From: Bathynomus jamesi
Taxonomy: Eukaryota; Arthropoda; Malacostraca; Isopoda; Cirolanidae
DNA: 64,000 nucleotides
NCBI GenBank assembly: GCA_023014485.1
Contig: JAJOZX010001576.1
Coordinates: 124,001-188,000 of the forward strand
Direction of reading: 5' to 3'
Shown here in pieces: positions 55,389 to 64,000 of this stretch. The position numbers and the translations under genes were made by a program. The notes under the pieces are model-generated. The model was not told the origin of the DNA. It was given only the letters and a program-made list of their open reading frames with translations, and searched no databases. Position 1 is the first letter of the stretch. Each line of letters opens with the position of its first letter.

Positions 55389-55689
55389 GTACTATGACCC
55401 TACATCGAAACAGAAGCAAGGCCCAACGAAATAATAAGGTAAAGTAATTTCTTTCTTTACCATATGGGTAGTCCAAATCCCCAAAACAATTAAATAAACA
55501 AAGAGGTCCTTTGAAGACCTACATATACATAACTAACGAAAAAACATAGGGCTTTTGTCATTAACTCTCCACTGAAGTCTGGTGGAAATTTCCAACGGAT
55601 GAGGGTATCAGGCAATCAACCCATAGCCCTATATAGTTTTTTCAGAAATACCTTCTCATATATGTTCTCTCCTCCTTCCATTTTCCTTG

Positions 55690-56676
55690 AAGCAATGATG
55701 TTATGCTTGCTTGTATAGCTTACCATGCAGGATTTGTGGTAAGCAGGATTTGTGGTAAGCAGGATTTGTGGTAAGCAGGATTTGTGGTAAGCAGGATTTG
55801 TGGTAAGCAGGATTTGTGGTAAGCAGGATTTGTGGTAAGCAGGATTTGTGGTAAGCAGGATTTGTGGTAAGCAGGATTTGTGGTAAGCAGGATTTGTGGT
55901 AAGCAGGATTTGTGGTAAGCAGGATTTGTGGTAAGCAGGATTTGTGGTAAGCAGGATTTGTGGTAAGCAGGATTTGTGGTAAGCAGGATTTGTGGTAAGC
56001 AGGATTTGTGGTAAGCAGGATTTGTGGTAAGCAGGATTTGTGGTAAGCAGGATTTGTGGTAAGCAGGATTTGTGGTAAGCAGGATTTGTGGTAAGCAGGA
56101 TTTGTGGTAAGCAGCATCAGCTGCAATGAGGTCTTCTTCAATTTTGGCAAGCATAGAAATGTCCTTCTGAACTTGTGCTGTTTGAGAGAGATTACTCTGA
56201 CACATACTTATTTGTACCTTATGTATGCTGTCCCTCTTTCGCACATTGCATATTAAACACATTGAAAAATCTGTAAACTTTGATGTTTGAGCTCATGTGT
56301 GAGCACTTTGTTCTTCAGTATCATGTGATGCAGAATCATGCATGCTACATTTTGTACTAATATGAGAAATGTTTCGCTTACTTGTAAATGATTGATAACA
56401 GCTACAATGATATGTAACAGACATACTATGTAATTTTGTGAGGTCATCAAACTCAGATTCAAGTCTTTGTAAAAGGTCATCCTGCCGTAACAATGTTGTT
56501 GACAATAATGTTTCAATACCCACTTTTGTGGGTACAACCAGATTTTCTTTGCGATTCTGCTGACATATACTATAATGCATTTCTCCCAATTTGTTGACAG
56601 CCTCTGTTTCTTTTGCCTGTACAAATTTCAATGGACTTGAGTCAGGTTCTGCTATGCTTGATATAGATGATCATCT
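55690..56676 (-). pseudogene. FEN/PIN-like repeat-gene, N-terminal part with minisatellite
   Basis: The coding DNA follows an acceptor TTATTTTTATTTCAG (ending at about 56677): SSIAEPDSSPLKFVQAKETE, NKLGEMHYSICQQNRKENLV, VTYHCSCYQSFTSKRN. A frameshift near 56290 leads to SMCLICNVRKRDSIHKVQIS (a CxxC-type zinc site), LAKIEEDLIAADAAYHKSC, then 24 tandem copies of a 16-bp unit, then MVSYTSKHNI and FLKKL. YHKSC followed by VSYTSK looks like one conserved motif split by the repeat growth. The Cys/His spacing suggests a zinc-binding N-terminal module. Confidence 0.6.
55728..56111. repeat. (16-bp)x24 minisatellite in coding DNA
   Basis: Twenty-four perfect units CAGGATTTGTGGTAAG, 384 bp in all. One unit corresponds to the reverse complement of the codons for AYHKSC. 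As 16 is not a multiple of 3, every frame is visited in turn. 23 extra units (368 bp) shift the frame by two, so the downstream exon part is out of frame. Confidence 0.97.
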
Positions 56677-57129
56677 GAAATAAAAATAACAATAATTAAC
56701 CGTAAACTGTGGTTTGCAACAATACCACACATTTGCACAATATTTGTCACAGCACACATTTGTCTTATTCTAATATTGTGGTGATAAAAGGAGGAAGTAA
56801 ATTTAAAACTGGACCTAACCTATAACAATACATGATTGTATTAACTTTTACTATAATATGATAATTCAATTGTGTATGTAGATAGTAAACACTTATAATA
56901 AACAGTATAGGTTGATTAGTTAATAGTATTTCAGTTTGAAACTAAAACAAATTATCATCTGGATAAAGTTTCAGGTATTTTCTAGGTGTTTGTTTATATT
57001 GGCATTTCCATGGCAACCCCATACAAAAAAAACTGAGGACAACACTTAAAAATGTGTTCACTGAACACTAAGGACTAATAAAAACATATTACAGCTTTCT
57101 GTACAGGGGGGGGGTTAAAACTTTAAATC
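56677..57129. other. AT-rich DNA, no gene seen
   Basis: Upstream (intron side) of the minus-strand pseudogene acceptor. A 9-G run occurs at 57107-57115. Nothing else recognised. Confidence 0.5.
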
Positions 57130-57142
57130 AGGGTCTGGTCAC

Positions 57143-59690
57143 TTGCCTATTAGGGAACTTGCAGTAGGAGAGTCATTAGGAAATAGTGACCATTGGATCA
57201 TACATTTTAAGATAGAATTAAATAGGGATTTGGTCAACAATGACCATCTAGTCCCTTGCTTCTCAAAGGGTGACTATAGTAGATTTAGGGAGTTGTTAGG
57301 CTCAGTAAAGTGGGGTAATGAATTTGCCAATAAAAATGCTATTGAGATGTGGTCTAGATTCAAAGAAATTTTAGAGGATATACAATGAAGGTGTAGTCCT
57401 TTCAGAAATATTAGAAATAACAAGATTAGGAAACCCTTTGTGGTGGAATAGGGAAATAGCTAAAATTATTAAAAATAAAAAAGGGCATTCAGGGAATTTA
57501 AAGGCAGTGATAGTATTTTGGACTTGGATAATTATAGGCAGTTAAGAAATAAGCTAAATAGTTTGATTAGGAAGAGTCAAGGGCATAGGTAGTGAAATAA
57601 ATCTAGCTAGAAATAGCAATGAAGATCCAAAGAAATTCTTTAGTTTTTATAAATATAATAATAACAAGCACAATAGGATTTGCCCAATAGAACATGATGT
57701 TAGGATGTTTGAAAAAGATCAGGATATTGTTGGTATTGGTAAAAATTTACAAGGCACCCGCATTGCCATGAAACATGCTACAGTAATGAAACATATATCA
57801 ATTGATAGAGCAGAAAAAATGGTGCAAGCAGCTATGTATCATTTTGAAAATATTAGAAAATAATGAAGTTATGACACTATGAAGATGTTACTAGGCGTAT
57901 CATAGCTTACACCATTTGGATCTTTTCTGTTTCATGTACTGTTTCTGATTTTGTTGAAAATAAGATATTTAATACCGGTATAGGTTAACTGAATGCCCAG
58001 TTAGGTCAACTGTACACCCTTGACGATTGGTTAGGTTAAGTTGTGATATTTTTGTTAAAACTACCAAAAATATCATGACTTAACCTAACCAATCATCAAG
58101 GGCATACAGGTGACCTAACTGGGCATTCAGTTAACCTACCTACATTAAATATTTTATTTTCAACAAAATCGGAAACAGTATATGAAATGGAAAAGATCCA
58201 AATGGTGTAAGCTATGATACACCTAGTAACATCTTCATAGTATCATAACTTTGTTATTTTCTAATAATTTCAAAATGATACATAGCTGCTTGCACCATTT
58301 TTTCTGCTCTATCGATTGATATATGTTTCATTACTGTAGCATTCACTCAATATTAACTTATGTTCAACACAAAATTTAAATAGCTCTTTATCCTTTGAAT
58401 GAAACTTATCAAAAAACACAGTAACTGACGTGTCACAACAATCCATCTTTACGCCTCAACAACAAAACACAAACTGACCAGATCTGACCTAATGGAGTAA
58501 TTGAATGGTGTGGCAACTAAGGGGTTGCCAAATGTCACTAGATATACCAATAATTACTAAAAATATTGGCAGATGTTGCTAGATATATCTCAAACTGTCG
58601 CTAAATGTCACTAAAAATGACTGCTTCAAAGTATCATAACTTTTTTATTTTCTAATATTTTCAAAATGATACATAGCTTGCTTGCACCATTTTTTCTGCT
58701 CTATCGATTGACATATGTTTTGTTACTATAGCATGTTTCATGGCAATGCGGGTGTCTTGTAAAGTTTTACCTTGGTATTTTTAATGATTTTAGCTGTTTT
58801 TACTAAAGAAAATTTAAGTAACTTTGATTTTAATTCTTTAGATCCTGTAAATTCAGACATTCTTGGTCATATTCATATAAGGAAGGATGCTATTAGGCAA
58901 GTGATTCATACACTGAAGTCAAATAAGGCTGCTGGACCTGATAATATACAAAGACATCAACCTTGAAGTATGAAAATCTATGAGATTTCTCATTCTTACC
59001 CAATTTTATTATTATTATCATTATAATATAATTATTATTAGACTTAAATCCGTATCTCGTGGAAAATCTGTAAGAGTTGACATGTCTGAATATATTTGAT
59101 AGGTTTCTCAGAGAAGGGGAAGAAAGCTTATCTGAGGCACTAACTATTTTGTTTGCTAGGTCTATTAATTATGCAGAAGTATCAGATGAATGGAAAAAAG
59201 CTAATGTAGTACTCATTTACAAAAAGGGTGGTAAGGAGGAGTTAAGAAATTATAGGCCTGTTAGTTTGACATCATTGGTAGGAAAGATACTAGAAAGAAT
59301 TGTAAAGAATAATATTAAAGATCATTTGGAGAATTTTAATCTTATTTCAAGTTCACAACATGGATTTAGATCAGGAAGGTCTTGTTTGTCTAATCTCTTA
59401 GATTTTTAGAATTTGTAACTAATCAGGTAGATAATGGAAATGTAGATATTATTTATTTGGATTTTAGTAAAGCATTTGACAAGGTTTCACATAGGAGACT
59501 TTTATATAAATTAAGAGCTCATGGTATATTGAGATCAGTTTTAAATTCAGTAGAAAAATGGTTAGAAGACAGAGAACAGAAGGCAATTCTAAATGGTCAT
59601 GAATCTAGGTGGCAGAAAGTGAAACATGGAGTACAACAGGGATCAGTTTTGGGTCCATTACTCTTTCTTTTAGCTATATCTCAATGATTT
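57143..59690 (+). pseudogene. LINE ORF2 fragments (endonuclease end, reverse transcriptase)
   Basis: Pieces read, in order, SDHWIIHFK and FSKGDYSRFRELL; after the foldback, LDPVNSDILGHIHIRKDAIR and VIHTLKSNKAAGPDN; then EALTILFARSINYAEVSDEW, VLIYKKGGKEELRNYRPVSL, SSQHGFRSGRSCLSNLLDF, IYLDFSKAFDKVSHRRLLYK and GVQQGSVLGPLLF. The FADD catalytic box is missing because a deletion joins 59690 to the C-terminal region. Stops and frameshifts occur throughout. Confidence 0.82.
57738..58771. mobile_element. palindromic foldback element, 8-bp target duplication
   Basis: Ends GGTAAAAATTTACAAGGCAC and the complementary CTTGTAAAGTTTTACC, with the 8-bp TTGGTATT duplicated (57730-57737 and 58772-58779). The left arm runs about 320 bp to a centre near 58060 (GATTGGTTAGGTTAAG and complement). 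The right side contains the arm sequence twice (58100-58345 and 58620-58771). No coding capacity. Confidence 0.9.
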
Positions 59691-60269
59691 AGAGAAAGGG
59701 GGTAGGTTGTAAAAAGCTTATCCCTAACCTAAGAAGATTAGAATACAAGGATAGATTAAAGGAATTAGGTATGTTTAGTTTTGAGAGACTTTGTATGATG
59801 GGAGATATGATGCAGATGATCAAAATGTTTTCAGGTTTGGACAATTTAGATGTACCCAACTAATTACCCATAACTTTTTCTCACTAGATGCTGATGGGAT
59901 AACTCATGGGCACAATAAGAAAATTAGAAAACAGACATGTAGACTTGATCTATGAAAATACTTCATTCATAGAGTAGTAAATTTTTGGAATGACTTGCCA
60001 TATGATGTGGTAAACAGCAGCTCATTGGTTAATTTTAAGAAAAATTTACACTCATGAGTGAGAGATAGTTTGTAGGTTGTATAGTGTGTGTATTCTTGCT
60101 TCAGTTATATAGGCTACTATGGTGGTAGTAAATAGTTGTATATTAATTAGGTGACTTGAGTTTGACATCTTGCAAGATTTTATTATTAAAAAATGTAGCT
60201 CATGACTTGGATTACTTTGATAGGCCTGAGAGGCTTCATGTTTTCCAAATGAAATGTAATGTAATAACT

Positions 60270-60662
60270 ACAAAATTGCCTGGGAATTGGCGACAAAGCT
60301 TATTGGGAATGGAAATAATTGCCATACATAAAACCTCATATGCAGACATTTGGGAATTTTCCATTGCTGACTCATGAAAATTACTTCGAGAGAAGAAATA
60401 ATGCAAACATAAAAATTAGACGTCTGGGGACTTTGTAAAGTCAGCGAATTTATAAAAGGAATTTTATATTAGCTCATCTCAGAGCTGCTTAGTTAACAAC
60501 AATGCTTTACGTAAGGGAGACGTACTTAACCTTCCTACAAGTTCTGAGTGAACACCTCATAATATAAAATTAACAACTCAAAAGGATAGGTCTATTCCTT
60601 CAGGTATTTAAGTGTAGTGAATGCCTATATTAATTGAACCAAATAAAGTTGTTGCATAACTG
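60270..60662. repeat. dispersed ~420-bp repeat, copy 2
   Basis: Diverged copy of 54966-55388, placed immediately after a LINE 3' tail. Confidence 0.75.
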
Positions 60663-60990
60663 CAGGCTGGGGGATGAAGTTTGTATATGAAGCTTCATTC
60701 AGAATAGTGGGAGACACTACCATCACCCTCCCAAGACTGGAAGAGGAACCCGACAGTGATCTGGATACAGAGGTCTAATGACCTGCACCCAGAATCTACA
60801 TAAGTAAGCATGGTTAATATTCGTCTTTTAACCCACTCACGCATGATTAAAACAGTACAATATATTGAATTGCCATTCAAAACTGACTAAGAAAATATAT
60901 GTCTTATCTTGTGCAGATTTGTATAAAATGTGATTTTTTATTAAAATATATTTCCTATTTTTCGTTTTTTCAATATATATATACCGTATA

Positions 60991-61014
<24 letters not shown>
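60663..61014. other. AT-rich DNA and (TA)n
   Basis: No gene recognised. TA repeats start at about 60976 and lead into the SINE 3' end. Confidence 0.5.
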
Positions 61015-61027
<13 letters not shown>

Positions 61028-61203
61028 TCAACTGCAAAGAACACGCAGTATAAATAACGTAAAGAACGACGCTTGTATAGGAGATATTCCGCGCAAGACG
61101 AGAAAGAGAAAACAACAAATGAAAAAATGAAGTACCACCTGGGAAACGAACCCGGGATCTTCCGATTGCCGGTCAGACGCGATAACCACTACACCATGGA
61201 CTT
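61015..61203 (-). mobile_element. tRNA-derived SINE, minus strand
   Basis: On the minus strand the head (61203-61135) has box A-like GGTGTAGTGGTTATCG and box B GGTTCGTTTCC with tRNA spacing and a possible anticodon arm. The acceptor arms do not pair, and U33 of the anticodon loop is replaced by C. A unique body follows, ending in TATATA repeats. The body (61021-61141) is repeated exactly at 61286-61408. Confidence 0.7.
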
Positions 61204-61285
61204 CACTCTTCCAAATGCCGTAATTCCTCTACATACTCGCAGAAACCAATGCCCCAAGGGGGCACCTCCCGCTTGCCGTAACATT

Positions 61286-61408
61286 ATATACATTCAACTG
61301 CAAAGAACACGCAGTATAAATAACGTAAAGAACGACGCTTGTATAGGAGATATTCCGCGCAAGACGAGAAAGAGAAAACAACAAATGAAAAAATGAAGTA
61401 CCACCTGG
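61286..61408 (-). repeat. SINE body duplicate without tRNA head
   Basis: Identical to 61021-61141 by eye, starting at TATACATTCAACTGCAAAGA. Here the tRNA-like head is replaced by GTACCACCAATATAT palindromic TA repeats. It could be a 265-bp tandem duplication, partly lost, or a second truncated insertion. Confidence 0.8.
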
Positions 61409-61601
61409 GTACCACCAATATATATATTGGTATATATACCACCAATATATATATATTGGTATATATATATATTATATATATATATAAACTATTTGGTGAA
61501 TATTTCCTATTTTTGGTGTTTCTGGCTACTTCTGCATAATTCAATTTGTCCTGTTAAAATTAAATCATTATTAGCAATTGGCCTGTTAGTTCGGTGTTTT
61601 T

Positions 61602-62252
61602 GTGACCACAAGCATGACATGTCAGTTTTGCATATTTGACTTTGAAGACGTAATCCGCCATATTGCCCTCGATGAAGACAAGAGTTTAAACCTTTTTTTC
61701 AATCACAGAATAATTAAGACATCCGTGACCTGCCCTAAATGCGGTATTATTCTACTATTACACCCGTCTAACGTCCAGCAATTATTATATGTTCATTAAG
61801 TAGATTTTTTAATTCTAAGACACTTTCCTTCTATAGCATTTCCGTCGTAAATGCTTCGTTTTTGAGATATAAACATTTTTTTGGTGTGTATCTAGTGTGT
61901 GTTCGTACGTTCATTTGTGTGATCGTTACATGTCTGCCCAATCATTGCGCTCCATCCATTTCAAATTTGAATTACTTTCATACCAGAATGGAACACTCAT
62001 TCCACTCATCCAGAAGTACATTAGGCCTGGCTCTGTGATTTATAGTGATTCCTGGGCTGCCTACAAGACTATAAGTGATTTAGGTTACAAGCATTTTGTT
62101 ATTAATCATTCTAAAAATTTTGTGGATAACAGAATATCGAATGGTTTTAGCGGGATTTAAAGGAATGGGTTAAGAGGCTAGGTATTCAGTCAAAATATCT
62201 ATACCAATACCTGGCAAGGTATTTATTCATTTCTTCAGTTAAAGACAAATGA
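61602..62252 (+). pseudogene. Merlin (ISXO2/IS1016-like) transposase remnant
   Basis: The N-terminal zinc-ribbon part is at 61650-61760 (RHIALDEDKSLNLFF, then CPKCG). About 200 bp of non-homologous DNA replaces the middle. The catalytic end resumes at about 61990: LIPLIQKYIRPGSVIYSDSW, AAYKTISDLGYKHFVINHSK, NFVDN. The SDxW and NHS...FVD blocks are hallmarks of the ISXO2-like DDE/DDN family. A stop near 62158 is followed in frame by EWVKRLGIQSKYLYQYLARY. The C-terminal tail is cut by the foldback element at 62257 and continues at about 63591-63628. Confidence 0.78.
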
Positions 62253-62256
62253 AAAC

Positions 62257-63582
62257 GGTTATTATGTATTTTATCACACTCAGTCATTTTACACACCAAA
62301 ATATATTTTTCTAGTAGTATTTGATGTGATTTGTTCAAATATGACCTCCATTTCTGTCGGAAATGAGATCCAACAAAGTTATAGTACTTTGAAGTTTGGC
62401 TCATTTTCAAGGGAAATGGAAGTCAAAATCTAAGCAAAACACATCAAATATTACTAGAAAAATGTATTTTGGTATTAATTAACCTAACCTAACCTTACCT
62501 AACCTAACCTAACCGTGGCTAAACGAGCCGGTAATTATGTATTTTATCCCACTCAGTCATTTTACACACCAAAATACATTTTTCTAGTAGTATTTGATGT
62601 GATTTGTTCAAATATGACCTCCATTTCCGTCGGAAATGAGATCCAACAAAGTTATAGTACTTTGAAGTTTGGCTCATTTTCAAGGGAAATGGAAGTCAAA
62701 ATCTAAGCAAAACACATCAAATATTACTAGGAAAATGTATTTTGGTATTAATTAACCTAACCTAACCGTGGCTAAATGAGCCTAACCCTGGCTAAACGAG
62801 CTCTCGTCTGTATCCATCACCTAATCCATAATAAGGTAATACTCTAGGCTCGTTTAGCCAGGGTTAGGATCGTTTAGCCAGGGTTAGGCTCGTTTAGCCA
62901 CGGTTAGGTTAGGTAAGGTTAGGTTAGGTTAATTAATACCAAAATACATTTTTCTAGTAATATTTGATGTATTTTTTTTTTTAGATTTTGACTTCCATTT
63001 CCCTTGAAAATGAGCCAAACTTCAAAGTACTATAACTTTGTTGGATCTCATTTCCGACGGAAACGGAGGTCATATTTGAACAAATCACATCAAATACTAC
63101 TAGAAAAATATATTTTGGTGTGTAAAATGTCTGTGTGTGATAAAATACATAATAACCAACGAGCCTAACCCTGGCTAAACGATCCTAACCCTGGCTAAAC
63201 GAGCTCTCGTCTGTATCCACCACCTAATCCATAATAAGGTAATACTCTAGGCTCATTTAGCCAGGGTTAGGATCGTTTAGCCAGGGTTAGGATCGTTTAG
63301 CCAGGGTTAGGCTCATTTAGCCACAGTTAGGTTAGGTAAGGTTAGGTTAGGTTAGGTTAATTAATACCAAAATACATTTTTCTAGTAATATTTGATGTGT
63401 TTTGCTTAGATTTTGACTTCCATTTCCCTTGAAAATGAGCCAAACTTCAAAGTACTATAACTTTGTTGGATCTCATTTCCAACGGAAATGGAGGTCATAT
63501 TTGAACAAATCACATCAAATACTACTAGAAAAATATATTTTGGTGTGTAAAATGACTGAGTGTGATAAAATACATAATAACC
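62257..63582. mobile_element. nested palindromic element with TTAGG repeats, 8-bp target duplication
   Basis: Ends GGTTATTATGTATTTTATC and its complement. Perfect 8-bp duplication ATGAAAAC (62249-62256 and 63583-63590). Inside are four arms of about 250 bp (62257-62520, 62531-62790, 62900-63164, 63350-63582), the first two in one orientation and the last two reversed, with the spacer GAGCTCTCGTCTGTATCC occurring twice. Each arm ends in (TTAGG)n or (CCTAA)n. Non-coding. Confidence 0.88.
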
Positions 63583-63639
63583 ATGAAAACTACTCCAGGA
63601 AGAGCCTCAGTCTGCCCCTGCACATGAATAAGGTAATTC

Positions 63640-63711
63640 CTGTTTTTCTTTTAGGTTAGGATAGGTTAGATTAGGATAGGTTGTTAGGATGTTAGGATAG
63701 GTTAGGTTAGG
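63640..63711. repeat. degenerate (TTAGG)n tract
   Basis: TTAGGTTAGGATAGG-type repeats, a diverged interstitial stretch of the arthropod telomere motif. Confidence 0.8.
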
Positions 63712-63714
63712 TCA

Positions 63715-63921
63715 ATTTTGAAGGTGAAATTTTTTTCCTATGGTTTTTGATGTGTTTTAAATGAATCTGACCTTCAAAACCATCGGAAATGACTCGTTTT
63801 CGATTGCCGGCTGGGGTGAGGGGGGTTATCTCAAAAATGAGTCATTTCCGACGGTTTTGAAGGTCAGATTCGTTCAAAACACATCAAAAACCATAGGAAA
63901 AACATAAATTTCACCTTGAAA
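63715..63921. repeat. hairpin with ~85-bp arms
   Basis: Left arm from TTTTGAAGGTGAAATT to GAAATGACTC, right arm from GAGTCATTTCCGACGG to AATTTCACCTTGAAA, around a GC-richer spacer. It shares wording with the 62257-63582 arms (TTTGATGTG, CATTTCCGACGG), so it is probably a shorter relative. Confidence 0.8.
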
Positions 63922-64000
63922 GGGAGATGGGTGTAATACTGTACATTTACCCTAAATGCAATAATGCTTGTATTTTAAGAAAAAATCAGGTCTTTAGGTG

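Larger units (their letters stand above)
57130..60262 (+). mobile_element. CR1-like LINE, plus strand, with internal deletion
   Basis: It carries the endonuclease end and linker (GESLGNSDHWIIHFKIELNR at 57165), reverse transcriptase (58858-59690), then after a deletion at about 59695 the C-terminal region (LIPNLRRLEYKDRLKELGMF) and a 3' tail ending ATGTAATGTAAT near 60262. Same family as the minus-strand pieces at 6405, 20045 and 24860. Split by a foldback element and by a short insert at about 58948-59100. Confidence 0.85.

Noticed and set aside
55728..56111. CRISPR-like regular repeat
   Set aside because: Units are contiguous with no spacers and the genome is eukaryotic.
55701..56262. Long repetitive minus-strand proteins with a 16-residue period
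   Set aside because: All three frames are open simply because the 16-bp unit has no stop in any frame. Only the stretch before the repeat belongs to a real ancestral gene.
61128..61203. Functional tRNA gene on the minus strand
   Set aside because: Box A and box B are present, but the acceptor stem does not pair and the anticodon loop lacks U33; it fits a SINE head better.
62480..63711. Chromosome end because of TTAGG repeats
   Set aside because: The runs are short, occur in both orientations within palindromic arms, and unique DNA continues beyond them.

Overview
The window is eukaryotic and almost certainly from an arthropod, possibly a crustacean (inference). Supporting evidence is the spliceosomal introns, the absence of operons, very high transposon density, short runs of the arthropod telomere motif TTAGG, and AT-rich microsatellites. 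Nearly all long open frames belong to mobile elements and most are broken.

Host gene. The one convincing resident gene is on the minus strand. Its exons at 11453-12011, 10120-10343, 9496-9606 and 2525-2625 have splice sites and phases that all fit together. They encode a basic N-terminal region and then a methyl-CpG-binding domain (MBD). Its introns hold a Tigger-type MITE, a 104-bp hairpin element, piggyBac remnants, a CR1-like LINE piece with a mariner deletion derivative, and a duplicated 240-bp repeat. An independent mariner with a dead transposase lies at 293-1568.

12-34 kb. This part holds a 101-base G run, several hAT elements, a near-complete CR1-like LINE with an esterase-type ORF1 (16.4-19.8 kb), a truncated Tigger, a GC-richer Tc1/mariner-superfamily element whose transposase is broken mainly by a 5-bp repeat expansion, a 5S rRNA retropseudogene with target-site duplication, a BED-finger-only hAT derivative, and a decayed transposase-like gene at 31.5-33.8 kb.

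34.8-57 kb. A LINE (34.8-39.0 kb) is split by a 2463-bp element with about 240-bp terminal inverted repeats, a 9-bp target-site duplication and an intron-containing gene of no known transposase family. Next is a large decayed minus-strand gene (about 56.68 to 39.0 kb) with FEN/PIN-nuclease-like acidic motifs. It is broken by a LINE (about 42.0-53.16 kb), two hAT elements and a 24-unit 16-bp minisatellite. Within that LINE sits a hAT (42578-48877), itself containing a second hAT (44882-48602), plus four Tigger-type insertions, one nested in another.

57-64 kb. Another CR1-like LINE is split by a 1-kb palindromic foldback element. It is followed by tRNA-derived SINE pieces, a Merlin (ISXO2-like) transposase remnant interrupted by a nested palindromic element carrying TTAGG repeats, and a further hairpin.

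Many boundaries are supported because an intact target-site duplication is visible and removing the insert rejoins the host reading frame, so a relative insertion chronology can be read directly. All family names come from motifs read by eye; no database search was run.
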